DNA of 57,274 nt from Planctomycetales bacterium (GCA_020427005.1 JAGQOY010000020.1:1-57274), one strand, 5' to 3'. Positions 16,267-24,954 are shown, counted from the first letter of the stretch. Notes: generated by a model not told the origin, from the sequence alone. Numbers and translations are program-made.

Positions 16267-17487
16267 TCAATCCGCATATCTGAAGATCATTCCGCCACTA
16301 GTAACAGTTGTAAAATATACATCGCCTTCCTCATCTTCACCGTACGTTACAACTGGCAGGCTGGGAGGCCACGCGATCGTTCGATTCTCCGTTACTTTAC
16401 CAGTACGAGCATCGTATTTAAGCGCCCAAAGTTTGCCTGTGACATAGTCTCCGTACAAATAGTATCCTTGCAATTTGCTTACTCTGGTACCACGATAGAC
16501 TTGTCCACCCGTAATCGACTTACCCCACGCATCTGTGTGCGGATATTCCCAAATAGGTTCCACCATGGCACTATTAGCTTCCTTGGCAGTCGGGCCAAAT
16601 GGATGCGTAGCCTCACGATCACTCCAACCGTAGTTGCCTCCCTTGGTCACCAGGCTAATCTCCTCCCAAAGATTCTGTCCGACATCTGCGCACCACAGGT
16701 CACCAGTCTGACGATCGAATGATATTCGCCATGGATTACGTACTCCCAAAGCGTAGATCTCTGGCCGAGCTCCAGTTCGATTGACAAAGGGGTTGTCTTT
16801 AGGAATGGAATACGGCAAGCCTGGATCGGCATTGTTCACATCAATTCTTAGAATCTTGCCCAACCAAGTTGATAGATCTTGGGCACTTTTCAAAGGATCA
16901 TCTGCTTTACCACCATCGCCGAGAGCAATGTAAAGCATGCCATCTTTTCCAAACTCCAAGGTACCTCCATTATGATTCCAAAATGGCTGTTTGATCTTCA
17001 TCAGCACTTCTTCGCTAGCTGGGTCACCCTTGCCTGGATTGTCCGGTAATGTCTTGAAGCGTGAAATTATCGACAAGTGGGGTTCTGCCGTCGTCGTGTA
17101 GTAAAGGAAAAACTCGTGAGTAGACTCAAACTGTGGATGAAAGGCTAAGCCCAGCAACCCCTCTTCATTCTCGTTGTCTTTGTAAGTCACGTTTTCACTA
17201 AGGTCGAAGAACAGATCTGCACGCTTGACGGTCTGATTATTCGCAAAGCTATAGATTTGTCCTTTCTGGGCCGCCACAAAGAGCCGATTGCTTCCATCAC
17301 CAGCGTGCGTGATGACAACTGGCCGCTCGATAGTTAAGTTTGGAAAGGCTCTTTCAACTTTTACGTCCAGGGCAGACTGATTCACGCCCCCGGCCATTGT
17401 TGGCTCTTGTGCAAAACTATTTCCCATCATGCAAGTCTGAACCGCAAAACAAATAACGGTGCATAAGAGTGTCGGCAACTTCATCAT
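16267..17487 (-). CDS. Secreted PQQ-dependent sugar dehydrogenase family protein
   Basis: This 406-residue protein begins with a signal peptide (LPTLLCTVICFAVQTCMM, cleavage near SFA-QE). It then has the glucose/sorbosone dehydrogenase six-bladed propeller pattern: HAGDGSNRLFVAAQKG, NEEGLLGLAFHPQF, HNGGTLEFGKDGMLYIALGDGG, GVRNPWRISFD, GGNYGWSDRE, and a last blade with GGQVYRG. The family oxidises sugars or related alcohols in the periplasm using pyrroloquinoline quinone. Planctomycetes carry many paralogues of unknown substrate, so only the fold-level call is safe. It is convergent with the HEAT-hydrolase gene, with a 15-bp gap, and appears to be a single-gene unit. Confidence 0.88.
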   Translation of the reverse strand: MMKLPTLLCTVICFAVQTCMMGNSFAQEPTMAGGVNQSALDVKVERAFPNLTIERPVVITHAGDGSNRLFVAAQKGQIYSFANNQTVKRADLFFDLSENVTYKDNENEEGLLGLAFHPQFESTHEFFLYYTTTAEPHLSIISRFKTLPDNPGKGDPASEEVLMKIKQPFWNHNGGTLEFGKDGMLYIALGDGGKADDPLKSAQDLSTWLGKILRIDVNNADPGLPYSIPKDNPFVNRTGARPEIYALGVRNPWRISFDRQTGDLWCADVGQNLWEEISLVTKGGNYGWSDREATHPFGPTAKEANSAMVEPIWEYPHTDAWGKSITGGQVYRGTRVSKLQGYYLYGDYVTGKLWALKYDARTGKVTENRTIAWPPSLPVVTYGEDEEGDVYFTTVTSGGMIFRYAD

Positions 17488-17611
17488 GTATTCAGCTCAT
17501 TGAAAATTCGGGTAATTCAGCCACGCTTGATGTAGAAATCATAATTGAAACTGCCGTGATCGGCCAATCCCCTAAATTAAGTTCCTGAACCGCGCTTGGT
17601 CTTAAGAAAAG

Positions 17612-17783
17612 GCAGTGACTCGAATTTTGATACAAGGCGGTTTTGGGGTTTTCAGAAAAGGCAGCGTCAGAGCTTTGACTTAAGCAGTGTCAGAGCTTTG
17701 ATATTAGGCAGTAAGAGCTTTGATATTAGGCAGTGTCAGAGCTTTGATATTAGGCAGTGTCAGAGCTTTGATATTAGGCAGTG
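17612..17783. repeat. 24-bp tandem repeat array
   Basis: Five recognisable units at 17661-17777 start with GCAGTGTCAGAGC and end TTTGATATTAG. Individual lengths are 23, 24, 22, 24 and 24 bp. The last two complete units are identical and also match unit 2. Two more degenerate units (17612-17636 and 17637-17660) precede them and the next copy is cut off at 17783. There are no unique spacers, so this is not a CRISPR array. It lies between the sugar dehydrogenase gene and a small membrane-protein gene, in a ~590-bp region otherwise without genes. Confidence 0.9.
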
Positions 17784-17790
17784 TTCCGGC

Positions 17791-17862
17791 CGGAAACTTA
17801 CCCTCCCATTCCGAGCAATGCGAGGATGCTTGGGAGGGTCGAGCGACAGCGAGGGGAGGGCC
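17791..17862. repeat. Interspersed CCCTCCCA palindromic repeat, copy A
   Basis: AACTTACCCTCCCAT is followed by TGCTTGGGAGGGTCGAGCG and then GAGGGGAGGG. CCCTCCCA (17801-17808) pairs perfectly with TGGGAGGG (17831-17838), giving an 8-bp stem with a 22-nt loop. The 15-bp left end recurs exactly near 44451, and a diverged copy is at 18490. The spacing and stem suggest a REP-like element that starts right after the tandem array. Confidence 0.7.
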
Positions 17863-18081
17863 AATCCCGTTCAGCTTGAAAAAAGACACGGCCCCAACAG
17901 AAGTCCCTCTGGGCGCGATAGAATTTTGGCTTGAAGCTCAGTATTACGAATGACTGCCAAATTGCTTCGCGGACCCAAACAGAAAGAACAACCGGCAGAA
18001 TGAGTTGCGTGTGAAAATCTCATTGTCTCAAACAGCTTAGCACACTAGTGCAGCGACAATTATTCCATCCAAAGACCATCT

Positions 18082-18438
18082 ATGGCATTCGATGACAACC
18101 CCTACAGAATTCCGGCCGCATCGACAAATGCAGATGCAGATCAATTCCAAAACAGACGCCGTTCAAACAAGATATTAATCGTTAGTCTAGCTACTGGCTT
18201 ACTTGGAATTTGCGGAATTGCTTTGAGCATCGTTTTGATGATCCGCGCCTTTGATCAGGTAGCCCTTCAATCGTCTCCGCCAATTCCTAACGATCTTGCT
18301 TCCAATATCAATCGAGCCCTTTATCCCATGTATCTCGGTCTCATCTTAATGGCCATCGGCATTCTATACATGTGTACGGCAAAAGTACGGAGAAGAAGAG
18401 ATCGAACGGAGCATCACGAGGGCCGCGCAGAGTCTTAA
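18082..18438 (+). CDS. Small two-helix membrane protein, unknown
   Basis: The 118-residue protein has a hydrophilic front (MAFDDNPYRIPAAS), a first hydrophobic helix at about 32-54 (ILIVSLATGLLGICGIALSIVLMI), a short outer loop, and a second helix at about 82-102 (LYPMYLGLILMAIGILYM). A basic C-terminal tail follows. The DNPYRxP start is a motif I associate with small planctomycete membrane proteins, but no function is known to me. No strong ribosome-binding site precedes the ATG at 18082. The predicted membrane topology is the main evidence that it is a real gene. Confidence 0.6.
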   Translation: MAFDDNPYRIPAASTNADADQFQNRRRSNKILIVSLATGLLGICGIALSIVLMIRAFDQVALQSSPPIPNDLASNINRALYPMYLGLILMAIGILYMCTAKVRRRRDRTEHHEGRAES

Positions 18439-18489
18439 GAAACAATGCCTTAGGAAACGATGTCTCGAAATACGGTGTTGTATCGTCGG

Positions 18490-18545
18490 GAACTTTTCTC
18501 TCCCTCTGCGAACAGTGCGAGGAAGCTTGGGTGAGTCTAAGCTTG
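18490..18545. repeat. Interspersed CCCTCCCA-type repeat, diverged copy B
   Basis: GGAACTTTTCTCTCCC is followed by GTGCGAGGAAGCTTGGG. This aligns with copy A (AACTTACCCTCCCA, then ATGCGAGGATGCTTGGG) in the same orientation, with changes that weaken the stem. It lies in the gap after the small membrane-protein gene. Confidence 0.5.
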
Positions 18546-18591
18546 AAGAGACGCAGCCCGGGCTTTCCCAGACAAGCAGTACGACTAGTGA

Positions 18592-18951
18592 CTAAAAATG
18601 ACCGCAATGCGTGTGCTCGGCCAGATTCATCCATTCGCCATGATCATCTACTAGGATTGCATCTCCGTTTTGGCTTTCTATATGTGCGGCGTCCACCTGC
18701 AATTCAGAAGGTAGTTGATAAACCAAGAACCCCGGAGAGGCCAAGGAGAGGATCTTGACTCGTCTTTCATCTTTTTTAATGACATGTCCGTTGGCTAAAT
18801 CACGCACGAACGAATACCCTTCTATTTTCACCAAAGTATCCTCGCTGGCTAAAACACGCCCCAAAAAATAGCGAGTCTCGTCGTTAGGAAACATGCGGCG
18901 GTTAGAAACAAGGACGACATCCTGAGGGCTGAGTATCATTTTTGACTCCAT
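18592..18951 (-). CDS. Conserved-looking hypothetical protein
   Basis: This 119-residue soluble protein has regular beta-strand-like alternation: DVVLVSNRRMFPNDETRYFLGRVLASEDTLVKIEGYSFVRD written as consecutive short strands, then RVKILSLASPGFLVYQLP. It ends in a His/Cys-containing tail (EHTHCGHF). No catalytic motif or known domain is recognised. An internal ATG four codons in (18939) is an alternative start. The early RNRRMFPxD-like patch and the pattern VLASEDTLVKIEGYSF suggest a small beta-barrel or SH3-like fold, but that is only an impression. It stands alone, divergent from the phosphorylase gene. Confidence 0.5.
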   Translation of the reverse strand: MESKMILSPQDVVLVSNRRMFPNDETRYFLGRVLASEDTLVKIEGYSFVRDLANGHVIKKDERRVKILSLASPGFLVYQLPSELQVDAAHIESQNGDAILVDDHGEWMNLAEHTHCGHF

Positions 18952-19414
18952 GAATTTGCAGGTAGGCTCTTTTTTTTAGATCGTACAAAAAAACAGCTCA
19001 CAAAACCTACCTTACAATTCTCAAGCTTCTTGGGCATGTTTTGACTTATGAGACAATTTGTCGCCCGTGTACTACCTCGTTTCCCAAAGTTCAGTTCCGT
19101 TAATCCCGCCGTGCGTAGAATTCACAAGTAAAATCGGCACAACCCACACTACTGTGCACCAACGCACACTCTTCTCCCTAGTGCTCAACGGTGGCACCGA
19201 TGCATTAAATTGTGTTAGCAGCCTGAGATCGTATTAACGTGCTCGGTCCAGCGATTTCAAGCATTCATCGTACGCATGCTACCAGGCAAGTGCTGCCCAG
19301 AACCCCTGCGTTGAGCCGTCAGAGCAATTCGATTTTTGGTGGACCAATCGGAGCACGTGATGATCCAATATCGCTTACACTGAATGTCGTAAAAGTCCGC
19401 TGAGAGAATGACCT
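18952..19414. other. Intergenic region before the phosphorylase gene
   Basis: This 463-bp region is AT-rich at its left end (a T8 run and an A7 run near 18970-18990, flanked by GGTAGG/CCTACC) and has no credible gene. The arms are 30-40 nt apart, too distant for a typical terminator hairpin. It presumably contains the promoters for both divergent genes, but no box could be assigned. Confidence 0.35.
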
Positions 19415-21928
19415 ATGACAAGTCAATACTTCCCACTTGAATTGCCACCCTCCCTGCATGAGCTGCCCAAGCTGGCGTTGGATCTCCGCTGGTCGACGAG
19501 CCTGTTGACCCGCCGCATTTGGGAACGCCTCGACGCGGAAGGGTGGCGGACTACAGAAAATCCCTACCTGCTGCTCTTGAACGCAAGTCAAGAACAATTG
19601 ACTAAGGCCTCGACGGACGAAGAACTATTAAGTGAACTTTCCATCTGGAGAACGAAAGCTGAACAATACTTTCATCGACCGGCTTGGTTCAGCAAACTAC
19701 CCTGTGACACGGTACCACGACAGATCGCTTACTTCAGCATGGAATTCGGACTGAGCGAAGCCCTACCGATTTACTCAGGTGGCCTGGGCTTGCTGGCAGG
19801 GGATCATCTGAAAAGCGCCAGTGACCTGGGAGTTCCTATCGTGGGTATCGGGATCCTTTATCAGCAAGGATATTTCCGCCAGGTGCTGTCTCGCGAAGGA
19901 GAACAGCGAGAGGCATTCCCCTTTAATGATCCCAGCACTCTACCGGTCGTTCCGCTGCTGAAAAACGGGCAATGGCAACGCGTAGCTCTTGATTTACCCG
20001 GACGTACTTTGATTCTCCGTGCCTGGCAGGCACAAGTCGGTCGCGTTCCACTTTACTTGCTGGATAGCAACGATCCGGCAAATAGTCCTTGGGACCGTGG
20101 AATTACGGCTAGCTTATATGATGCAGGTCGTGACAAAAGATTGCTGCAAGAAATTGTCTTAGGCATCGGGGGTTGGCGACTATTGACTCAGCTTGGCATG
20201 GATGTCGACGTCTGCCACCTCAATGAAGGACATGCGGCGTTTGCCGTGCTGGCTCGCGCGGAGAGACTTGCCAGACAAACTGGCGTCTCCGTCTTCACCG
20301 CTTTTCGAGCTACCCGAGCCGGAAATGTATTTACTACTCATACGCCTGTTGCAGCTGCATTTGATACCTTTGATCCAGACCTAGTGGCACATTATGCAGA
20401 ACCCTTCGTAGAATCCCTGGACTTACCCATGGATCGACTGTTGGATCTGGGACGCTGCAACACTCATGATGATAGCGAACCATTCAATATGGCCTTTCTT
20501 GCCATGCGAGGCTGCAGTCACGTCAATGCTGTCAGCCAATTGCATGGTCATGTTAGTCGAAAGATTTTTGCGAAACTGTATTCCCGCTGGCCTCAAGAAG
20601 AGGTGCCGGTCACAAGTATCACGAACGGCGTACACATACCAACTTGGAATTCCGAGCCCGCCCGAAAACTATGGGTGGCTTCCACTGGTGACAATGGCTG
20701 GTTTGAAGATATTGCCAGTTGTTCAGATTCTCTGCATGAAATTGATTCGGCCCAACTATGGAATATGCGTTCCGAATCTAGAAAGTTGCTGATCGAATAC
20801 GTGCGAAGTCGCTACTACCATCAAATACGCACGTCAGGGGCTCCTCCCGAAGAAGTTCATCAGGCTGCCAAAGTACTGGATCTCAATGCATTGACACTCG
20901 GCTTTGCTCGGCGGTTCACCGAGTACAAACGCCCCACATTGATGCTGTACGATTCATGCCGTTTACGCAACTTGCTCACCAATCCATCTTATCCGGTGCA
21001 ACTGATCGTTGCCGGCAAGTCACATCCCAATGATGAGCATGGAAAGTCGATGGTTCGCGAGATGAACGACTTTGCGCGATTGCCGGAACTGAAGGGCCGA
21101 GTCATTTTCCTAGAAGACTATGACATTGCATTGGCTCGACACTTAGCAGGAGGCATTGATGTGTGGCTTAACACACCACGGCGACCTGCCGAAGCGTGTG
21201 GTACGAGCGGCATGAAAACACTGTTCAATGGCGGTTTGAACCTATCTGTCCTCGATGGCTGGTGGGATGAAGCCTATCAGCCACAGGTAGGTTGGGAAAT
21301 CGGCGAAGGCAAGGAATCCGAAGCAACTATCCGCGACCCGATCGAAGCAGAACAATTGCTCAATCTACTTGAACACCAGATCATTCCCGAGTTTTATGAT
21401 CGTGACGAGCAGGGATTGCCCATGAAATGGGTCGCGCGAATTCAACATAGCATGCGTCAGCTGACTGGTCGATTTAGCAGCGATCGCATGGTAAAGGACT
21501 ACGTAACCCAAGCCTACGCTCCCGCTGCCAAAGCCGTAGCACGCAGACTAGCCAATAACTGCCAAGTTGCTTCGGACCTCTATGAATGGCATGTGCAGAT
21601 TGAAAATCATTGGCACGAATTGCATTTTGGCGAAGCAAATTTCAGTCAAAAAGATGGTTGTTGGCTCGTCTCTGTACCTCTTTATTTCGGCGAATTGCCA
21701 TCACAACTTGTCAAGGTTCAATTATATGCGCAAGCCCATTCGCAATTCCCAGCCACCACAATTGAGATGCATTGCTCCCACCCTCTGATTGGCAGCGTAA
21801 ACGGCTTCCTCTATGTTGCCGAAGTCTCATGCGACCGACCGGCTACGGATTACACGCCTCGAGCCATCCCTTTTCACTCAGATGGCATCGTTCCGATCGA
21901 AGAATCATGGATTCTCTGGCAGCGCTAG
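19415..21928 (+). CDS. glgP: Alpha-glucan (glycogen) phosphorylase, GT35
   Basis: This 837-residue enzyme has the length of the short bacterial alpha-glucan phosphorylase subfamily. The N-terminus (LDLRWSTSLLTRRIWERLD) is the DUF3417-type segment of that group. Then come ISYFSMEFGL-like AYFSMEFGLSEALPIYSGG, the GDHLKSASDLG loop, TNGVHIPTW, RRFTEYKRP, and the cofactor site AEACGTSGMK with the pyridoxal-phosphate lysine at residue 601. The enzyme releases glucose-1-phosphate from glycogen or maltodextrin. No other glycogen gene is nearby, so it is probably controlled separately. The ATG at 19415 is preferred; an ATG 7 bp upstream is out of frame. Confidence 0.95.
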   Translation: MTSQYFPLELPPSLHELPKLALDLRWSTSLLTRRIWERLDAEGWRTTENPYLLLLNASQEQLTKASTDEELLSELSIWRTKAEQYFHRPAWFSKLPCDTVPRQIAYFSMEFGLSEALPIYSGGLGLLAGDHLKSASDLGVPIVGIGILYQQGYFRQVLSREGEQREAFPFNDPSTLPVVPLLKNGQWQRVALDLPGRTLILRAWQAQVGRVPLYLLDSNDPANSPWDRGITASLYDAGRDKRLLQEIVLGIGGWRLLTQLGMDVDVCHLNEGHAAFAVLARAERLARQTGVSVFTAFRATRAGNVFTTHTPVAAAFDTFDPDLVAHYAEPFVESLDLPMDRLLDLGRCNTHDDSEPFNMAFLAMRGCSHVNAVSQLHGHVSRKIFAKLYSRWPQEEVPVTSITNGVHIPTWNSEPARKLWVASTGDNGWFEDIASCSDSLHEIDSAQLWNMRSESRKLLIEYVRSRYYHQIRTSGAPPEEVHQAAKVLDLNALTLGFARRFTEYKRPTLMLYDSCRLRNLLTNPSYPVQLIVAGKSHPNDEHGKSMVREMNDFARLPELKGRVIFLEDYDIALARHLAGGIDVWLNTPRRPAEACGTSGMKTLFNGGLNLSVLDGWWDEAYQPQVGWEIGEGKESEATIRDPIEAEQLLNLLEHQIIPEFYDRDEQGLPMKWVARIQHSMRQLTGRFSSDRMVKDYVTQAYAPAAKAVARRLANNCQVASDLYEWHVQIENHWHELHFGEANFSQKDGCWLVSVPLYFGELPSQLVKVQLYAQAHSQFPATTIEMHCSHPLIGSVNGFLYVAEVSCDRPATDYTPRAIPFHSDGIVPIEESWILWQR

Positions 21929-22150
21929 CTCAATCGATGAGTAGATTGCATTGGTATATTGATATTCACCAAGAACACGGGTGGAACAAATCGCAATGAT
22001 TATCTCCCACGCAACAACCTGACCTCTCCGTGCCAGCGGCCCATTCATTTGCATTGCCGGATTCAGCGACTCGGTACGAATTGCCAATCTGCAAGCACCT
22101 ACCGTTCGGGCAATTGCTAAGCCCATTTGCAATCATGAACCGAAGAATAA

Positions 22151-22166
22151 TTGAATAAATATTCAA
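22151..22166. promoter_or_regulatory. TetR-type operator, site 1 (TTGAA-N6-TTCAA)
   Basis: TTGAATAAATATTCAA is a near-perfect palindrome lying 68 bp before the tetR ATG. The same half-sites and 6-bp spacer recur at 22184 and 22809, which makes it a binding site for the adjacent TetR-family regulator and not a chance palindrome. Confidence 0.75.
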
Positions 22167-22183
22167 AATTACGCCATGCATTA

Positions 22184-22199
22184 TTGAACAAATGTTCAA
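22184..22199. promoter_or_regulatory. TetR-type operator, site 2 (TTGAA-N6-TTCAA)
   Basis: TTGAACAAATGTTCAA lies 33 bp (about three helical turns) after site 1 and ends 19 bp before the ATG at 22219. It covers an in-frame ATG at 22192, which argues that the true tetR start is further on. Binding here would block transcription initiation or early elongation of tetR. Confidence 0.75.
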
Positions 22200-22218
22200 A
22201 AAATGCGACAATAAGGAT

Positions 22219-22791
22219 ATGAACCGAGGAAGACCAAAACAATTCGACGAACAGCAAGCATTAGAAGCAGCTATGCAAGTCTTTTGGGAAAAAGGCTGTG
22301 AAGCTACTTCCTGCGAAGACCTGCTGCAGGCCATGGAAATCAACGCGGGTAGCATGTATGCGACTTTTGGAGACAAACAAACGTTGTATGAACGTGCTTT
22401 CTCCCACTACTGCTCCCGAGCGTCTGAGCAGTTCTTGGAAAAGTTGAACGGCCCGGGAACTCCACTTGAAAACATTCGTTCGTTCGTGCAACGCCTGTCT
22501 GACATCGATCAGAAAGGTTGCATGATTGCCAATACGCTTATTGAATTCGGTCATGAGAAATCCGGAGTCGGCAAGCACGCTCGCCGTGTAGTCGGCCAAG
22601 TGAGGAAGGCACTCGAAGAGAAACTAGCTGCTGCCCAGGCGGCAGGCGAGTTAGCCCCTGGGACTTGCCCAAGCAGTTTGGCAGCCTTTATTGTGAATAC
22701 GATGCAAGGCCTCAGCGTTTCCATTCGCTCTGGGGCTGGCAGAGACACGATTCGTGATGTCGTTAGCACAGCCCTACGACTGCTGAACTAG
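22219..22791 (+). CDS. TetR/AcrR family transcriptional regulator
   Basis: The protein of about 190 residues begins MNRGRPKQFD. A typical TetR helix-turn-helix follows at residues ~10-55 (ALEAAMQVFWEKGCEATSCEDLLQAMEINAGSMYATFGDKQTLYERA), and a helical ligand-binding domain comes after it. The pattern GCMIANTLIEFG resembles the C-terminal family domain of electrophile- or thiol-sensing TetR members. The frame is open from 22192, but an AAGGAT ribosome-binding site precedes the ATG at 22219 and the earlier ATG lies inside an operator. The gene is followed after 56 bp by a DinB-family gene whose leader carries the same operator. I infer autorepression plus control of DinB. Confidence 0.85.
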   Translation: MNRGRPKQFDEQQALEAAMQVFWEKGCEATSCEDLLQAMEINAGSMYATFGDKQTLYERAFSHYCSRASEQFLEKLNGPGTPLENIRSFVQRLSDIDQKGCMIANTLIEFGHEKSGVGKHARRVVGQVRKALEEKLAAAQAAGELAPGTCPSSLAAFIVNTMQGLSVSIRSGAGRDTIRDVVSTALRLLN

Positions 22792-22808
22792 TTTTTTTTG
22801 TTCATTTT

Positions 22809-22824
22809 TTGAATTTGCGTTCAA
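22809..22824. promoter_or_regulatory. TetR-type operator, site 3 before DinB gene
   Basis: TTGAATTTGCGTTCAA has the same half-sites and the same 6-bp spacer as the two sites upstream of tetR. It lies in the 56-bp gap between tetR and the DinB-family gene, 24 bp before its ATG and just before the GGAG ribosome-binding site. The DinB gene therefore probably has its own regulated promoter. Confidence 0.7.
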
Positions 22825-22847
22825 TTTTTCAATACAGGAGTCAATTG

Positions 22848-23342
22848 ATGTCTACAATCCAATATATGAAAGAGGCTCTTGCTTTGGCACGTGGATATTC
22901 TGACAAGTTGTTTCAACAATTTGAAAACTCGGAAGAATGGCTGCATCAGCCGCATCCGAACGCCAATCACGCCCTTTGGTGTGCGGGGCATATCGCCCGC
23001 ACGGACAATATGGCCATCGGATTTTTGGCCCCAGAAAAAGCTCACGATCCTGAAGGCTACAAGGAACTTTTCGGTCGCGGCAGCCAACCCTCTGCAGACG
23101 CAGCACGGTATCCGAATCCCGCTACAGTGGTCGAGTACTTAAACGATCGGCGGTCGACACTGATGCAACTGCTCGAAGGCCTAGACGACAGAGACCTGGA
23201 AAAGCCGACACCGCCCGGTGCGCCTGATTTTCTGCCCACGATCGGAGCTGTTCTACGCACACTCGTTTGGCATGAAGGATTGCATGCCGGCCAAGTAAGC
23301 ATAGCCCATCGCTGCTTGGGCAAACCACCGTTGCTGGCATAA
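22848..23342 (+). CDS. DinB-family (DinB/YfiT-like) putative metalloenzyme
   Basis: The protein of about 164 residues is a four-helix DinB-superfamily member. The metal-ligand histidines are visible as WCAGHIARTD near residue 39 and in the C-terminal WHEGLHAGQ motif (~140-150). Members of this superfamily use low-molecular-weight thiols for transferase reactions or detoxification. The specific substrate here is unknown. The frame is open from a TTG at 22809, but that lies in the operator. The ATG at 22848, with GGAG 7 bp upstream, is the start. It is followed by another DinB-like gene (DUF1569), which makes a stress or detoxification module under the TetR regulator likely. Confidence 0.82.
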   Translation: MSTIQYMKEALALARGYSDKLFQQFENSEEWLHQPHPNANHALWCAGHIARTDNMAIGFLAPEKAHDPEGYKELFGRGSQPSADAARYPNPATVVEYLNDRRSTLMQLLEGLDDRDLEKPTPPGAPDFLPTIGAVLRTLVWHEGLHAGQVSIAHRCLGKPPLLA

Positions 23343-23459
23343 GTCAGGAGTTAGATTTATAGGTGGTAATAAGGAACGGGCTGCCCAGTCGAACGCGACA
23401 AAATGAATGTCGACCTGGCGCGCTAGTAAATTGAATTTCAAATGAGGAGTGGCAATGCG

Positions 23460-23948
23460 ATGAGTCTCAACCGCCGGCAATTGCGATTTGAAAACTGGGA
23501 CCAAGTAATGGCGGATATCGAGCATCTCGACCGGACAGGTTATCAACACGCGAGAAACGGCAATTGGTCTTTGGGTCAAATCTGCGAACATTTGGCAAAG
23601 ATTTTAGAGGCTGCTGTCGGCTCGGAGTCTAAAGTCATGATGTGGCCAATCCCTTGGATTTTGAGGAACGTATTCCTCAAAAAGATGCTGCGACACCAAG
23701 CAACGTCTCTCAGAGTCAAAGTTCCTCTCGCGTTTGCCCCCCGAGCGGAGCTTACAGACGAAGAGGGAATCGAGCGGTTGAGGGCTGCGGTTTTGAAATT
23801 CGTGAGCCATCCAGGTGATTATGCGCCGCATCCGGCATTTGGAATGCTACCTCGAAATCAATGGGAACATCAGCAATACTGGCACTGCGAGCATCACTTG
23901 AGCTTCTTGATACCGAAACATGAAATTGATGTATCGTCAGTCAAATAA
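23460..23948 (+). CDS. DUF1569 (DinB-like) family protein
   Basis: The protein of about 162 residues has the DUF1569 pattern: RRxLRFENWDQVMADIEHL at the front, GNWSLGQICEHLAKILE, a hydrophobic middle (MMWPIPWILRNVFLKKML), and a C-terminal WEHQQYWHCEHHLSFL. The histidines correspond to the DinB-superfamily metal site. It is a distant paralogue of the gene before it. The start is placed at 23460, with GAGGAG ending 10 bp upstream. An ATG at 23442 is in frame but is itself part of the ribosome-binding region. It lies 117 bp after DinB on the same strand. The substrate is unknown. Confidence 0.8.
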   Translation: MSLNRRQLRFENWDQVMADIEHLDRTGYQHARNGNWSLGQICEHLAKILEAAVGSESKVMMWPIPWILRNVFLKKMLRHQATSLRVKVPLAFAPRAELTDEEGIERLRAAVLKFVSHPGDYAPHPAFGMLPRNQWEHQQYWHCEHHLSFLIPKHEIDVSSVK

Positions 23949-24017
23949 CTTAAGAGCGTGACCCTCGCAACAACTCGGTCAATCACTCTTAGGACAGATC
24001 TCAACAAAGCTAAATAC

Positions 24018-24803
24018 ATGAAAACACCAACTAAGTTTCTGACTGCACTGCCGGTATATAACGAGCAGGCACACGTTAACGAAGTACTGGATAGTGTGGT
24101 TCACTTTGCATCAGACGTTTTGGTAATCGACGACGGTTCCAATGATCGTACTGCCGAGCTACTAGCCGAGCGTCTGGAAACAGACAAGCAACTATCTGTC
24201 GTACGACACGCCGTCAACCAAGGATACGGGGCCGCCTTACGAACCGCATTTCAGTATGCCATCGACAACGCATACGATGTACTAATAACGATTGACTGCG
24301 ACGGCCAGCATCAACCCGAGTTAATTCCACAGTTTGTCGCCGCGGCCTCACACGCAGAAATAGTCTCAGGCAGCCGTTACATGCAGGCATTTGCATCTAA
24401 CAATGATGCTCCCCTGGATCGTCAACGCATCAACAAAGAAATGACTGAGTTGTTGAACGAGTATTTAGGTTTATCCTTAACCGACTCTTTTTGCGGTTTC
24501 AAAGCCTATCAAGTTGGCGCGCTCACGAAACTACGACTCACCGAAAATGGCTACGCTATTCCGCTCGAATTTTGGGTCCAAGCAGCAACCCAAGGCCTTT
24601 CGATCCAAGAGTTGCCCGTGCCGCGCGTATACCTGGACGAATCGCGGTCTTTCGGGGGTTCATTGGACGACGCAAACATCCGCAGGCAGCATTATCTAGA
24701 GGTATTCTCCGCCAGCCTACGCCGAGCGAATCGCTTTTGGGGACCAACGTCAACCAAACCCATTGCAACCACTTGCCAACATCCCAACGCCACCTGTGGA
24801 TGA
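24018..24803 (+). CDS. Family 2 glycosyltransferase
   Basis: The protein of about 261 residues has a GT-A fold pattern: LTALPVYNEQAHVNEVLDSV at the N-terminus, VLVIDDGSNDRTAE, GYGAALRTAFQYA, and the metal-binding ITIDCDGQHQPELI. Then come SGSRY and a C-terminal acceptor region (DSFCGFKAYQ). It resembles polyprenol-phosphate mannosyl/glucosyltransferases such as dolichyl-phosphate mannose synthase-like proteins. It has no C-terminal membrane helices and would act at the inner face of the membrane. I choose the ATG at 24018, because the family core starts a few residues later; the frame is open from 23958. It follows the DUF1569 gene by 69 bp and might be in the same transcript, though its job seems unrelated. 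Confidence 0.85.
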   Translation: MKTPTKFLTALPVYNEQAHVNEVLDSVVHFASDVLVIDDGSNDRTAELLAERLETDKQLSVVRHAVNQGYGAALRTAFQYAIDNAYDVLITIDCDGQHQPELIPQFVAAASHAEIVSGSRYMQAFASNNDAPLDRQRINKEMTELLNEYLGLSLTDSFCGFKAYQVGALTKLRLTENGYAIPLEFWVQAATQGLSIQELPVPRVYLDESRSFGGSLDDANIRRQHYLEVFSASLRRANRFWGPTSTKPIATTCQHPNATCG

Positions 24804-24954
24804 GGCAACCATCGCACCCACAACATTTTTATTATGTACACAGCTGCTTTCAAGCTGCCGAACACTCCGTGGGCGGTCTATTAGGAAAGCGCGAATGCGG
24901 AACGTCCGGCGAAAGTGATCGAACGATAGTTGGTAAATCATGCCACTATTATCG

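Noticed and set aside
17661..17783. Possible CRISPR array
   Set aside because: The units are directly adjacent, with no unique spacers, and no cas genes are in the window.
17596..17934. 112-residue open frame across the 24-bp tandem array
   Set aside because: It owes its length to the 24-bp period being a multiple of three and runs into a palindromic repeat. There is no ribosome-binding site and no family similarity.
22192..22218. Upstream ATG as the tetR start
   Set aside because: It lies within the TTGAA-N6-TTCAA operator. The ATG at 22219 has an AAGGAT site and starts at the usual TetR N-terminus.
23431..23441. TTGAATTTCAA before the DUF1569 gene as a fourth operator
   Set aside because: The half-sites match but the spacer is 1 bp, not 6, so the same dimer could not bind in the same way.
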